DNA from: an uncultured Campylobacter sp.
Lineage (GTDB): Bacteria; Campylobacterota; Campylobacteria; Campylobacterales; Campylobacteraceae
Direction: 5' to 3'
Length of the DNA stretch: 24,178 nt
Assembly (NCBI RefSeq): GCF_937997595.1
Contig: NZ_CALKTS010000141.1
Coordinates: 1-24,178 of the forward strand
Shown: one piece after another, positions 7,621 to 14,436 of the stretch
Layout: each line of letters begins with the position of its first letter
How positions within the stretch are numbered: the first letter of the stretch is position 1
Made by a program: the position numbers and the translations under genes
Notes under the pieces: generated by a model
Seen by the model: the letters and a program-made list of their open reading frames with translations, nothing else
The model's database searches: none
What the model was told of the DNA's origin: nothing

Positions 7621-7678
7621 TTAATGTTATATTAATGTTTTTATCATATCAAAATAATATTAATATAACATTAAAATA
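7621..7678. promoter_or_regulatory. Candidate centromere/operator: 18-bp inverted repeat
   Basis: Bases 7621-7638 (TTTTAATGTTATATTAAT) and 7661-7678 are exact complements separated by 22 bp. Each arm holds boxes related to ATAACATTA at an 11-bp step: TAATGTTAT at 7624 and TAATGTTTT at 7635 in one orientation, ATAATATTA at 7656 and ATAACATTA at 7667 in the other. The array sits between the traI stop and the parA ribosome site. Type Ib partition systems keep centromere and operator sites just upstream of parF, so this position fits. The minus-strand promoter probably lies within it (TATGAT on the minus strand, near 7646-7651). Confidence 0.65.
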
Positions 7679-7688
7679 CTACTTATAT

Positions 7689-9809
7689 TCATATATTAAT
7701 CTTGATTTGATCCTTTAACTCTTTTGTATATCCCTTTTGGATCTCCGCTACGATTTTATTTACTATGTCATAGTTTTTGGAATTTCCTAAATCTATCGCA
7801 TTAGCTTGCTTATCCAATTTGCTCTCTTCCATACCATACTCTTTAATATATTGATCCACGTCCACGTTTCTATTCTCATAAAATCCCTTAGCAATATCTT
7901 CAACCTTACCATCTTTATTAAACACGTATAAAAATTTTCTAAATCTTTCCAACTCTTTAATATTGTTGTTTTGCTCTAGTCTCTTTTCAATTTCAGTATT
8001 CATGGCCAATAGTCCATTAAAATTTTTATTATTTACCAAAAAGCCATCTACTTGAATTTTAACAGGTATCGTATTCATTTGATCAGCGACGTCAGCGGAT
8101 ACACCTAACCTTTTAAAGTCGCCGGCAAAAATATTTGCTCTAATTTTAGACAATTTCTTTCTAAATTTTTCTAAATTTTTTATTCCCCTTTGCCTATCAA
8201 TATCCTTTACTTTTTTATCTTGCTTTAAAATTTTAATTTTTAAATCGACGGCCTCTTTGATTTTTAACCTGGCTTGCTGCTCTGTTTTTTGGTTTTGGTT
8301 GGCAATATTTATACTTTGCATGGACTGATCTTTAAATACTACATTTAGGCTATACTCATTTACTATATCAAGCACATCCTTTTTAAATTTATCGTTACCT
8401 GTTATATTTAAATTTTTTCCGAAGCGTTCCATAGATACCAATAATGATTTCAACAGAAGCTCCCTGTCGTCTTCCAGCATTGAAATTTTAATAAATTGTC
8501 CCTTATCTATAATTTTACTTTTACCGTTACCCTTATAAACGATATACCCCTCTTTACTAATAAAATCCGCGTCTTCAAAAATTTGTGCTTTGTCTGTTTT
8601 AGAGGATAAAGTATTCTCAGATAAATCAAATTTAGGTTTAGTTATCCTAAGCATACGGATAGCTTCCTGGTTTCCACTAAGCGCTTCATCAAGTAAAAAA
8701 TCCCTGAAAGAACGCTTTTTATACTCTTTGTATAGTTTGCCTACTTTATTTTTAAGCAGCGCTCTTTGCGTTTTTGAATAAATTATTGTTTTTTTATCAA
8801 AATTTGATGATTTTACCAACTTATTAAGTTCATTCCTTCTAAGCTCTATAAAGTCAAGTCCCAGCTTAAGCTTTTTTCGCCTTTGCTCATCTGCCTCTTT
8901 ATATTTTTCATAAAGAGGATGGGTTGGCATGCCTTCAAATTTATTAAATTTACTCTTTGTCGGCTGTTTCTCTTCAATCTCAAAAGTCGGCTTCAAGTTT
9001 AAATTTTTTCCAAATCTCTTTTCTAAAGCTTGCTTGGACAATTCCCTATGAACGCTGCTGGCTTTACAAAATAGCTTTTCACTTTTACTTGATATTACAA
9101 ACCCCTTTCTTCTTTCGCGAAATTCCAGATCATACTTAGCTAAGCACCTTCTTAAATCTTGAAAAGTTGTCTTATTGGCAGCCAAGAGCATAGATACTTC
9201 GGCATTAAGCTTAGTTTTAACCCATGTCTCAAAATCACACGACATCGTATGTTTATTATATTTGTTTTGACCTTTATCATTACTCGAGATATGATTATCA
9301 ATTTTTAATCCAAATTTCCTTTCAAGCTTTATGGCCGTCTCCTGCAAAATTTTGACATCGTTATATGGATTTTTCACTTTCAGAGTGTCAGGATCTACTT
9401 TATTCACGGCTATATGCATATGTAAGTTATTGGTGTTGGAATGAACTACGCTCAAGCGCTGATGTTTTTCCATACCCAGAGCCTTCATAAGCTCGACTTC
9501 TATGGATTTCATAACTTCAAAACTCAGGTGTTCATCCTCTTGAAAAGAAACCACTAGATGCATAGTTTTATCTTGTTTTGACGTAGTATTTAGCGCTTGA
9601 GTATTTAAAATTTCAGCTATGTTATCCTCTTGATTTTCGAAAGAGCAATTAGAAAAGTTATATGCCTCTACCTTTTCCATTCCGTTATTCTGATCGAGCA
9701 TATATTCAAATAAAACCTTGGCACCATCGTTTTTTACATCTAAAATATACTCGGAAAGTGCCTTAAAATTTGATTTATGCTTTTTGAATATCACTTTTTT
9801 GACTATCAT
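7689..9809 (-). CDS. traI: Relaxase TraI (MOBP, RP4 type)
   Basis: The 706-residue protein nicks oriT and is covalently carried into the recipient. The N-terminal third closely follows RP4 TraI: active Tyr21 in FKALSEYILD, His84 in DKTMHLVVSF, and the metal-binding motif HSNTNNLHMHIAVN (His123, His130, His132) followed by NKVDP. RP4 TraI is about 732 residues, so this is full length. The motif has Asn125 where RP4 has Asp, a modest change near the metal site. The rest is lysine-rich and largely helical. The gene overlaps the end of traJ by 35 bp and runs toward parA. Confidence 0.93.
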   Translation of the reverse strand: MIVKKVIFKKHKSNFKALSEYILDVKNDGAKVLFEYMLDQNNGMEKVEAYNFSNCSFENQEDNIAEILNTQALNTTSKQDKTMHLVVSFQEDEHLSFEVMKSIEVELMKALGMEKHQRLSVVHSNTNNLHMHIAVNKVDPDTLKVKNPYNDVKILQETAIKLERKFGLKIDNHISSNDKGQNKYNKHTMSCDFETWVKTKLNAEVSMLLAANKTTFQDLRRCLAKYDLEFRERRKGFVISSKSEKLFCKASSVHRELSKQALEKRFGKNLNLKPTFEIEEKQPTKSKFNKFEGMPTHPLYEKYKEADEQRRKKLKLGLDFIELRRNELNKLVKSSNFDKKTIIYSKTQRALLKNKVGKLYKEYKKRSFRDFLLDEALSGNQEAIRMLRITKPKFDLSENTLSSKTDKAQIFEDADFISKEGYIVYKGNGKSKIIDKGQFIKISMLEDDRELLLKSLLVSMERFGKNLNITGNDKFKKDVLDIVNEYSLNVVFKDQSMQSINIANQNQKTEQQARLKIKEAVDLKIKILKQDKKVKDIDRQRGIKNLEKFRKKLSKIRANIFAGDFKRLGVSADVADQMNTIPVKIQVDGFLVNNKNFNGLLAMNTEIEKRLEQNNNIKELERFRKFLYVFNKDGKVEDIAKGFYENRNVDVDQYIKEYGMEESKLDKQANAIDLGNSKNYDIVNKIVAEIQKGYTKELKDQIKINI

Positions 9810-10155
9810 TCTTAAAAATCCTCAAAACCTGATCTTTCAGAAGTTGTTGCAAATCTAGAATTTGATCTACTACTTTATCAATATCCTCATAGCTTCTTTT
9901 GGCGGAGAAGCTGGCTTTAGTATCCTCATTTTTAACTAACCAATGCTTAAAAAGACCGCCTAACCTTCCAAGATCCCCGGCTACATTTAAAATATCATGC
10001 GCCACTTTTTGATCTACGATGCAGGTAACCGGGTAATTCATAGAAAGATCACGTAAAAACCTAGAAATCGTAAGCCCGTATCCGCTCGCTTTTTCTACTA
10101 ATGCTTCATATTCGCTTTCACTTACTCTGATTGCTATTCTTTTCGTTTTATTCAT
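9775..10155 (-). CDS. traJ: Relaxosome protein TraJ
   Basis: This 126-residue protein is the oriT-recognition partner of TraI. The N-terminus is a ribbon-helix-helix (KRIAIRVSESEYEALVEKA then GLTISRFLRDL), and the middle VAHDILNVAGDLGRLGGLFK is the TraJ/MobC signature. In RP4, TraJ binds one arm of the oriT inverted repeat and recruits TraI. The ribosome site GGGAGGA precedes ATG 10155, with a good minus-strand promoter inside the oriT region. The gene is the first of the traJ-traI operon. Confidence 0.9.
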   Translation of the reverse strand: MNKTKRIAIRVSESEYEALVEKASGYGLTISRFLRDLSMNYPVTCIVDQKVAHDILNVAGDLGRLGGLFKHWLVKNEDTKASFSAKRSYEDIDKVVDQILDLQQLLKDQVLRIFKNDSQKSDIQKA

Positions 10156-10178
10156 TTTGGCGCATCCTCCCGTTTAGA

Positions 10179-10230
10179 GCACTTGTGCGATAAACCTTAG
10201 CAAATGTTCGACATTTGCATATCCTGTCCT
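10179..10230. other. Origin of transfer (oriT), RP4/IncP type
   Basis: An 8-bp hairpin, GCAAATGT-TCG-ACATTTGC (10200-10218), is followed directly by TATCCTG|TC. The nick is predicted between 10226 and 10227 by analogy with the RP4 site ATCCTG|C. A second small hairpin GCACTTGTGC lies at 10179-10188. The site is between traJ and traK, as in RP4, and the hairpin-to-nick geometry also agrees (TraJ binds the arm next to the nick). Confidence 0.88.
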
Positions 10231-10243
10231 AAACTCCAAAAGG

Positions 10244-10272
10244 ATTATAGCTCATTATCAGTTATTAAGCAA
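10244..10272 (-). promoter_or_regulatory. Promoter of traJ-traI
   Basis: Read on the minus strand, TTGCTT (10272-10267) and TATAAT (10249-10244) are separated by 17 bp. The promoter fires through the nick region toward traJ, so relaxosome binding at oriT would repress its own operon. Confidence 0.6.
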
Positions 10273-10300
10273 GAAAATTATAAAATAACCAATAATTACT

Positions 10301-10306
10301 TATAAT
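10301..10306 (+). promoter_or_regulatory. Probable -10 box of traK
   Basis: TATAAT at 10301-10306 lies 24 bp before the traK ATG. A weak TTATAA is at -35 distance (10278-10283). The surrounding TTATAATAACTTATAG slightly resembles the repeats before the fic module. Confidence 0.4.
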
Positions 10307-10330
10307 AACTTATAGAAAAGGTGGATCAAA

Positions 10331-10648
10331 ATGAAAAAAGGAGAAGCAAAAATCGAATTTTACGCTATTTTAAATTTCTTACAAGAAGAATTTGAAGCAG
10401 GCATCGTAGTATCAAAATTTTTATATGAAAAAGCCAAAAAATATAAAAATATAAAAATGACCTACAAACAATTCAATAAATATTTTAACGATACTTTTAA
10501 AACTCCAAAAGAAAAAATCAATAGTAATATTGAAATTATAAGAAATAATACTGAAACTGAACCAGTTAGACTAAAAATTTCAACTGGATCAAAGAAAAAT
10601 TTTGATCCTATGTTTGGTAAAAAATTTACAAGAGACGATATATTATAA
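10331..10648 (+). CDS. traK: oriT-binding protein TraK
   Basis: The 105-residue basic protein is in the traK position beside oriT. RP4 TraK wraps the nick-proximal DNA and aids relaxosome formation. Shared features as I recall them are AGIVVSKFLYEKAKK, the aromatic stretch MTYKQFNKYFNDTF, and a C-terminus of FDPMFGKKFTRDDIL, matching the FNP...DLL end of RP4 TraK. The ribosome site is AAAAGGTGG. It reads away from oriT, divergent from traJ. Confidence 0.75.
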   Translation: MKKGEAKIEFYAILNFLQEEFEAGIVVSKFLYEKAKKYKNIKMTYKQFNKYFNDTFKTPKEKINSNIEIIRNNTETEPVRLKISTGSKKNFDPMFGKKFTRDDIL

Positions 10649-10662
10649 AAAAAGGCTAAAAA

Positions 10663-10914
10663 ATGATAAAAGAAGACAAAATGGTAAAAACTATGAAGAT
10701 CATAGCATACCTAGGAGCAATTTTCTGGGCTTGGGTTATAGGAATTTATATGGGCCAGCATGTTGAATCGAATTTCTGGAAAAATGACGCCGGGATAGAG
10801 TTTGAAGCTGGAGATAGATCCTATTCTATACTTAGTCCAAGAGGCGCCAACGACATCCAAATTGTAGACTTAGATCGCAATGGCTCAAAGTATATAAAAA
10901 TTATTAAAAAATGA
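10663..10914 (+). CDS. Small membrane protein of unknown function
   Basis: I do not recognise this 83-residue protein. It has one membrane segment (about 12-30, IIAYLGAIFWAWVIGIYMG) after a short positive N-terminus, then about 50 mostly polar residues ending in basic KYIKIIKK. By charge the N-terminus is inside and the C-terminal part outside. It is 14 bp after traK, probably in the same transcript, and a terminator follows at 10947. Its place in the oriT leader region suggests a transfer or establishment role. An inner ATG at 10681 is a possible alternative start. Confidence 0.65.
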   Translation: MIKEDKMVKTMKIIAYLGAIFWAWVIGIYMGQHVESNFWKNDAGIEFEAGDRSYSILSPRGANDIQIVDLDRNGSKYIKIIKK

Positions 10915-10946
10915 AAATAATGGTTTTCAATAGATAAAGATCTACG

Positions 10947-10968
10947 ATGCCTATTTTAGGGCATTTTT
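10947..10968 (+). terminator. Rho-independent terminator after the traK unit
   Basis: ATGCC (10947-10951) pairs with GGCAT (10960-10964) around an 8-base loop, followed by a short T run. It lies 33 bp after the small membrane protein gene. The stem is short, so strength is uncertain. Confidence 0.5.
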
Positions 10969-11109
10969 AAAAAAGTGTTTTAACAAATTTAAGTTTTCAA
11001 AGCTTAAAATAGCCAAATCCGCTTAAGAATATGACTAAATTTGGTCAAAACTAGCTCGAAACTTAAAATAAATCGTCTATAGTATTTTTCCTTTTTGGAG
11101 TGTGAAGAT

Positions 11110-11190
11110 CGCCGCTTGATTTTTGAGCGTTAGCGAAAAAATCTATGTGCGGCGCAATAAAAGTTCAAAAGTAAATTTATTTACTTTTGA
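11110..11190. repeat. Two hairpins upstream of the iterons
   Basis: The first is a 45-base element with an outer stem CGCCGC (11110-11115) / GCGGCG (11149-11154) and an inner stem GATTTTT (11118-11124) / AAAAATC (11137-11143). The second is a perfect hairpin: TCAAAAGTAAA (11165-11175), loop TTTA, TTTACTTTTGA (11180-11190). The outer stem is GC-rich in AT-rich surroundings. They may be a single-strand initiation site, a regulatory RNA or terminators protecting the origin; I cannot decide. Confidence 0.5.
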
Positions 11191-11314
11191 TTTACCTTTT
11201 TAGGGAAAAATTTTTTCGTCTTAATATAAGTATAGAGAAAACCCTTAAAAAAATGCGTTCTAGGCCCGTTGCCATGGGGCTTTAAGCACATTCTACCGAT
11301 GTAGCCATTTTTTG

Positions 11315-11413
11315 ACATTTTTGTCGAAATTCGTTACATTTTTGTAGCCGTTCTTTTACATAAATGTTATTTTCATATTGACAAAATTGTAGTTTTTATA
11401 TTGACAAAATTTT
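11315..11413. repeat. Iteron-like phased repeats of the origin
   Basis: Five related ten-base boxes occur at steps of 21, 22, 23 and 23 bp: ACATTTTTGT (11315), ACATTTTTGT (11336), ACATAAATGT (11358), ACAAAATTGT (11381) and ACAAAATTTT (11404). The last two lie inside a longer repeat, ATATTGACAAAATT (11375-11388 and 11398-11411). Two-turn spacing on one face of the helix is typical of initiator binding arrays. The last box touches the -35 of the rep promoter, which would give autorepression. Confidence 0.6.
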
Positions 11414-11429
11414 TATCATGGAGTATAAT
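11401..11429 (+). promoter_or_regulatory. Consensus sigma-70 promoter of rep
   Basis: TTGACA (11401-11406) and TATAAT (11424-11429) are both perfect and are 17 bp apart. It is the best-matching promoter I found in the window and lies 37 bp before the rep start. Its -35 is part of the last phased repeat. Confidence 0.85.
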
Positions 11430-11465
11430 AGTGTAGTCTAAATATTAGCATGGAGGTGATGGCAC

Positions 11466-12260
11466 ATGGCTGAAAGAACGAAAGTTTTTGAGGGAGTTAC
11501 AGAAGTTTTAGATCCTAGGACCGGCGCTGTATCAAAATATGAAAATCGCCGGGTCTTTAAATACGATTCTACTGACGATTTTATCATGTTTTTTACAAAC
11601 AGCATGGGGTCATTGAATAGATTGGACAATATGGAAGCTAAGGTGCTCTTTGCCATGCTAAATAACTTTGTTACTTTCAGGAATAGCATAGATGTCTCTC
11701 CAAATACCCGGAAGAAGCTTGAGGCTTTATGCGGCATACATAGGGTTACACTTTCTAAATCAATAAAAGGACTAGTTGAAAAGGAAATTTTGGTTAAAAT
11801 TCCAGATGAAACGACTGGATATTATCTGAATCCTTATGTCTTTGGCAAAGGAAAGTGGACAGATATTGTCAAATTGAGACAGAATCTACAACTAGAATTT
11901 GACTTCAAGAAAAAAGAGGCTACAGCTACTATTTCGGCGACGTCTGTAGATTCAGAGGGGCAGGATATTTTGGAGAATCCTCAAAACTATTCTGTAATTA
12001 ACCATGAAATATCCGTTACAGAAAAGGGAGCCACTCAAGATATAACTTTAGTAGAAAACTCCAATGTAGGTCTTTTTGCTGACAATACTACAAAAGAGGA
12101 GCCAAATTTATTTAATACACCTACTTTTATAAAGCATAAAAAACCCGCTATGGGCTTGTTAAAATTTTCGGGGATCCTCAACGGAGCAATCCCCCCGGAT
12201 ATAACAGCTAAGGATATTAGAGCCAAAAGAGCAAAAGAAAAATTTGGAGCAAATGAATGA
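11466..12260 (+). CDS. repL: RepL-family replication initiator
   Basis: The 264-residue protein probably starts vegetative replication. The N-terminal two-thirds match the RepL family as I know it: a lead of VFKYDSTDDFIMFF, a winged-helix part (RKKLEALCGIHRVTLSKSIK, KGLVEKEIL) and the signature YYLNPYVFGKGKWTDI near residues 119-134. The C-terminal third (about 145-264) is low in recognisable features and may be a linker or regulator region. A strong GGAGGTG site precedes ATG 11466. The stop overlaps the next start as ATGA, so the PIN protein is made in proportion to Rep. RepL proteins are best known from Firmicute plasmids but also occur in Campylobacter. Confidence 0.82.
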   Translation: MAERTKVFEGVTEVLDPRTGAVSKYENRRVFKYDSTDDFIMFFTNSMGSLNRLDNMEAKVLFAMLNNFVTFRNSIDVSPNTRKKLEALCGIHRVTLSKSIKGLVEKEILVKIPDETTGYYLNPYVFGKGKWTDIVKLRQNLQLEFDFKKKEATATISATSVDSEGQDILENPQNYSVINHEISVTEKGATQDITLVENSNVGLFADNTTKEEPNLFNTPTFIKHKKPAMGLLKFSGILNGAIPPDITAKDIRAKRAKEKFGANE

Positions 12261-12664
12261 GCAACGTATTCCTTGATACCAATGTGATGATAGACTTTTT
12301 AGAAAGCACCAGACCAAACCATCAAAAGGCACAAGATCTGGTAGAGAGTTTATTAAAGGATAACCACAAGATAGTCATCAGTGAAAATTCCTTATCCGAC
12401 ATAGCTTATATATGTCGAAATAGCGATATAGACGCATTGATTAGTATTTTTGAAGAGCTAACTTTTGAGCCCTCAATAATAATAGCTTCTTTTGGTGTTC
12501 AAGCTATAAGAAATGCATGCAGTCGCTACAAAAGATATAAAGGCGACTTTGAAGATTATCTGCAATACTTTTGTGCCGAGAAAGAATCGTGTGTGGTTAT
12601 ATACACATCGGATGTAAATTTCCCACAAATAGCTATACCCGTTAAGGGTTATGATTTTCCATAA
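12257..12664 (+). CDS. PIN-domain protein coupled to rep (VapC-like)
   Basis: This 135-residue protein has the acidic PIN nuclease set: Asp7 (FLDTNVMIDF), Glu43 (ISENSLSDIAYI), Asp97 or Asp100 (GDFEDYLQYF) and Asp119 (YTSDVNFP). PIN toxins of the VapC type cut RNAs such as tRNA. No antitoxin gene stands before it; the gene upstream is rep, overlapping by 4 bp. It may be an orphan toxin controlled by Rep, may regulate rep mRNA or a copy-control RNA, or may pair with an unlinked antitoxin. The fold call is solid; the role is unknown. Confidence 0.82.
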   Translation: MSNVFLDTNVMIDFLESTRPNHQKAQDLVESLLKDNHKIVISENSLSDIAYICRNSDIDALISIFEELTFEPSIIIASFGVQAIRNACSRYKRYKGDFEDYLQYFCAEKESCVVIYTSDVNFPQIAIPVKGYDFP

Positions 12665-12668
12665 AAAT

Positions 12669-12703
12669 GAAACAAATTTTTTCAATAATTTTGAATTTGT
12701 CTC
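12669..12703. terminator. AT-rich hairpin after rep-PIN
   Basis: GAAACAAATT (12669-12678) and AATTTGTCTC (12694-12703) pair with one mismatch. It lies 5 bp after the PIN stop. The stem is A/T-rich and no long T run follows, so termination would be weak; an operator is the alternative. Confidence 0.35.
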
Positions 12704-12722
12704 AAAAAATAATACCATGCAC

Positions 12723-12759
12723 TTTACTTTTTGTCTATAATATATTATAATAACGTTAT
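12723..12759 (+). promoter_or_regulatory. Promoter and operator of the trb operon
   Basis: TTTACT (12723-12728) and TATAAT (12746-12751) are 17 bp apart. A 14-bp perfect palindrome, TATAATATATTATA (12736-12749), and the palindrome ATAACGTTAT (12750-12759) overlap the -10. The latter is one base from the ATAACATTA box seen before parA, fic and trbF, so this promoter may share a repressor with them. Confidence 0.55.
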
Positions 12760-12784
12760 GAATTTATTGATTGGAGCAAAACGA

Positions 12785-12838
12785 ATGCCGCTTTTCATAA
12801 CCCCTAAAATTGGGGGGGGGGGGGCGAAAAAAGCCTAA
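12785..12838 (+). CDS. Short leader ORF with G tract before trbB
   Basis: A 17-residue reading frame starts at ATG 12785 after a TTGGAGC ribosome site and ends at TAA 12836-12838 in the sequence given. It contains 13 consecutive G. With 12 G the frame would instead run to a TGA overlapping the trbB start as ATGA; with 11 or 14 G it would end 12 bp inside trbB. The encoded peptide has no recognised function. Translation is inferred, not shown, and this may be only a leader that tunes trbB expression. Confidence 0.4.
   Translation: MPLFITPKIGGGGAKKA
12812..12824 (+). repeat. G13 homopolymer tract
   Basis: Thirteen G in a row occur in an AT-rich plasmid, preceded by CCCC at 12801-12804. Such tracts slip during replication and drive phase variation in Campylobacter. 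The counted length may also carry sequencing error. Confidence 0.85.
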
Positions 12839-12883
12839 CCCGAAACAGCCGCCACTACACACTTTTACTTTGGGATATCAGCT

Positions 12884-13828
12884 ATGAACGCTGAATATGC
12901 CGAAAGGATCATCGTAAAAATTCGACGCGAATTTGGCGATGAAATTTTAAAACTACTTGAAGACCAATCAACTATTGAGCTTATGTTAAATTCAGATGGC
13001 CTACTTTGGATAGAGAGGCTTGGCGAAAATATGCAATGCCTCGGCGAATTCTCGCAGGCCAAGGCCAAATCCATTATAGCCTCCGTGGCCAGCTTCCTAG
13101 ATACAACAGTCAACGTCGAAAACCCTATATTAGAGTGTGAGCTTCCGCTTGATGGCTCAAGATTTGAGGCATTACTTCCGCCTGTTGTAGCCAATCCCAC
13201 ATTTAGCATTAGAAAAAAAGCTATTAAAATTTTTACTCTCGAAGACTATGAAAATTCTAAAATTCTGACAAAAAGTCAAAAGGAAAAAATCATTCAGGCT
13301 ATAAATGAACGCCTTAATATCCTAATTGTCGGCGGCACCGGTAGTGGCAAGACGACATTTGCAAATGCTGTCATAGACGCAATTTCAAAATATACCCCGG
13401 AACATCGGATTGTGATTATAGAAGATACTGCGGAGCTTCAATGCTCTTCAAAAAACAAAGTAATACTAAGGGCCGGAGACAAAGCCGATATGTTAAGGCT
13501 GCTTAAAGCGACAATGAGGCTGCGCCCGGATCGTATTATAGTAGGAGAAACGCGCGGTAAAGAAGCTTTGGATCTTCTTAAGGCTTGGAATACCGGGCAC
13601 CCGGGCGGTATCGCTACGGTGCACGCAAACTCGGCATATAGTGGACTAATAAGGCTGGAGCAGTTAATTGCAGAAGTTAGCAATACGAATATGAGTAAGC
13701 TAATCGCCGAAGCCGTAAATTTAATCGTATTTATCGCCAAAACGAATGAAGGACGTAAGATTCAAGAGATCATCCAAGTTTTGGGATATGACAAAGAAAG
13801 TGAAAAATATGAAATCAAGCAAATTTAA
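12884..13828 (+). CDS. trbB: Secretion ATPase TrbB (VirB11 family)
   Basis: The 314-residue cytoplasmic hexameric ATPase powers pilus assembly and substrate transfer. It has Walker A GGTGSGKT (residues 150-157), the Asp box IIEDTAELQC, Walker B RIIVGETRG, and the His box GIATVHANS. RP4 TrbB is about 320 residues, so length is normal. It opens the trb operon. No clear ribosome site stands directly before ATG 12884, which makes coupling to the upstream leader plausible. Confidence 0.95.
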   Translation: MNAEYAERIIVKIRREFGDEILKLLEDQSTIELMLNSDGLLWIERLGENMQCLGEFSQAKAKSIIASVASFLDTTVNVENPILECELPLDGSRFEALLPPVVANPTFSIRKKAIKIFTLEDYENSKILTKSQKEKIIQAINERLNILIVGGTGSGKTTFANAVIDAISKYTPEHRIVIIEDTAELQCSSKNKVILRAGDKADMLRLLKATMRLRPDRIIVGETRGKEALDLLKAWNTGHPGGIATVHANSAYSGLIRLEQLIAEVSNTNMSKLIAEAVNLIVFIAKTNEGRKIQEIIQVLGYDKESEKYEIKQI

Positions 13829-13840
13829 AAAAGGAAAAAC

Positions 13841-14131
13841 ATGCAAAAAATAATTTTGTTTTTGGTGTTGGGTGTCTGTCTTACTTATGCTTCTACGACT
13901 ACGGGACTTCCATGGGAAAGCCCGTTGGAAACTATCAAACAGAGTATCACGGGACCAGTTGCATTCGGTATATCACTTCTTGGCATAGTAGCAGCCGGAG
14001 CCGGTTTGATATGGGGCGGCGAGTTAAGCGGATTTATTAAAACAATGATCTACATCGTCCTCGTCATTGCCGTTATCATTAGCGGAACGAACATAATGAA
14101 TATGTTTAGTGCCAAGGGTCTATTAATATGA
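13841..14131 (+). CDS. trbC: Conjugative pilin TrbC (VirB2 family)
   Basis: The 96-residue prepilin has a signal peptide that should be cut after Ala17, then the family signature GLPWESPLETI, ITGPVAFG, and two membrane segments (about 36-58 and 65-85). RP4 TrbC is trimmed by leader peptidase and a host protease, then TraF removes four residues and joins Ser to Gly, giving a 78-residue circle. Here a matching product would be Ser18 to Gly93, 76 residues, with only Leu-Leu-Ile to remove. The long C-terminal tail of RP4 TrbC is absent. It is 12 bp after trbB with an AAAAGGA site. Confidence 0.9.
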   Translation: MQKIILFLVLGVCLTYASTTTGLPWESPLETIKQSITGPVAFGISLLGIVAAGAGLIWGGELSGFIKTMIYIVLVIAVIISGTNIMNMFSAKGLLI

Positions 14132-14421
14132 GCGCGACAGAGGAATTAGCCAGGGTCGATATTTATTCGGCCCTCAATAAACCGAATTTAATAATGGGCG
14201 CCGATAGAGAGCTTATTTTATTCAATGGGCTTATAAGCGCTGCGCTAATTTTTACGGGGCTTACGATAGTAACGACGCTTTTAGGTATTTTTCTTTTGGT
14301 GGTTTGCAGCTTCTTATTACGGCTCATGGCTAAGAGCGATCCTTTAATGCGGCAGATTTTTATACGCCAAACAAAGTATAAAAATTTTTATCGCGCGCGA
14401 TCGACGCCTTTTTGTATGTGA
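14128..14421 (+). CDS. trbD: Inner-membrane protein TrbD (VirB3 family)
   Basis: The 97-residue protein is the small membrane component that works with the TrbE ATPase. It has the family start (IYSALNKPNLIMGADRELI) and one or two close membrane segments (about 32-68), followed by a basic tail. It overlaps trbC as ATGA. Length and order match RP4 TrbD. Confidence 0.9.
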   Translation: MSATEELARVDIYSALNKPNLIMGADRELILFNGLISAALIFTGLTIVTTLLGIFLLVVCSFLLRLMAKSDPLMRQIFIRQTKYKNFYRARSTPFCM

Positions 14422-14436
14422 TGGTAAGGGACAATT

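Larger units (their letters stand above)
10915..11465. other. Non-coding replication origin region
   Basis: This 551-bp stretch carries no convincing gene on either strand. It holds, in order, a terminator (10947-10968), an AT-rich part with the repeated word CTTAAAATA, a large imperfect hairpin (11110-11154), a perfect 11-bp hairpin (11165-11190), a GC-rich patch with GCCC/GGGC (11255-11285), five phased iteron-like repeats and the rep promoter. The content and the neighbouring rep gene point to the vegetative origin. I found no clear DnaA box by eye. Confidence 0.65.

Noticed and set aside
7621..7678. The 18-bp inverted repeat as the traI terminator
   Set aside because: The stem is entirely A/T-rich apart from single G/C pairs, the loop is 22 bases and no T run follows; position and box structure fit a partition site better.
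12812..12824. The G tract as a pure sequencing artefact
   Set aside because: The count may be off, but a long G run must exist; it is reported with that caution.
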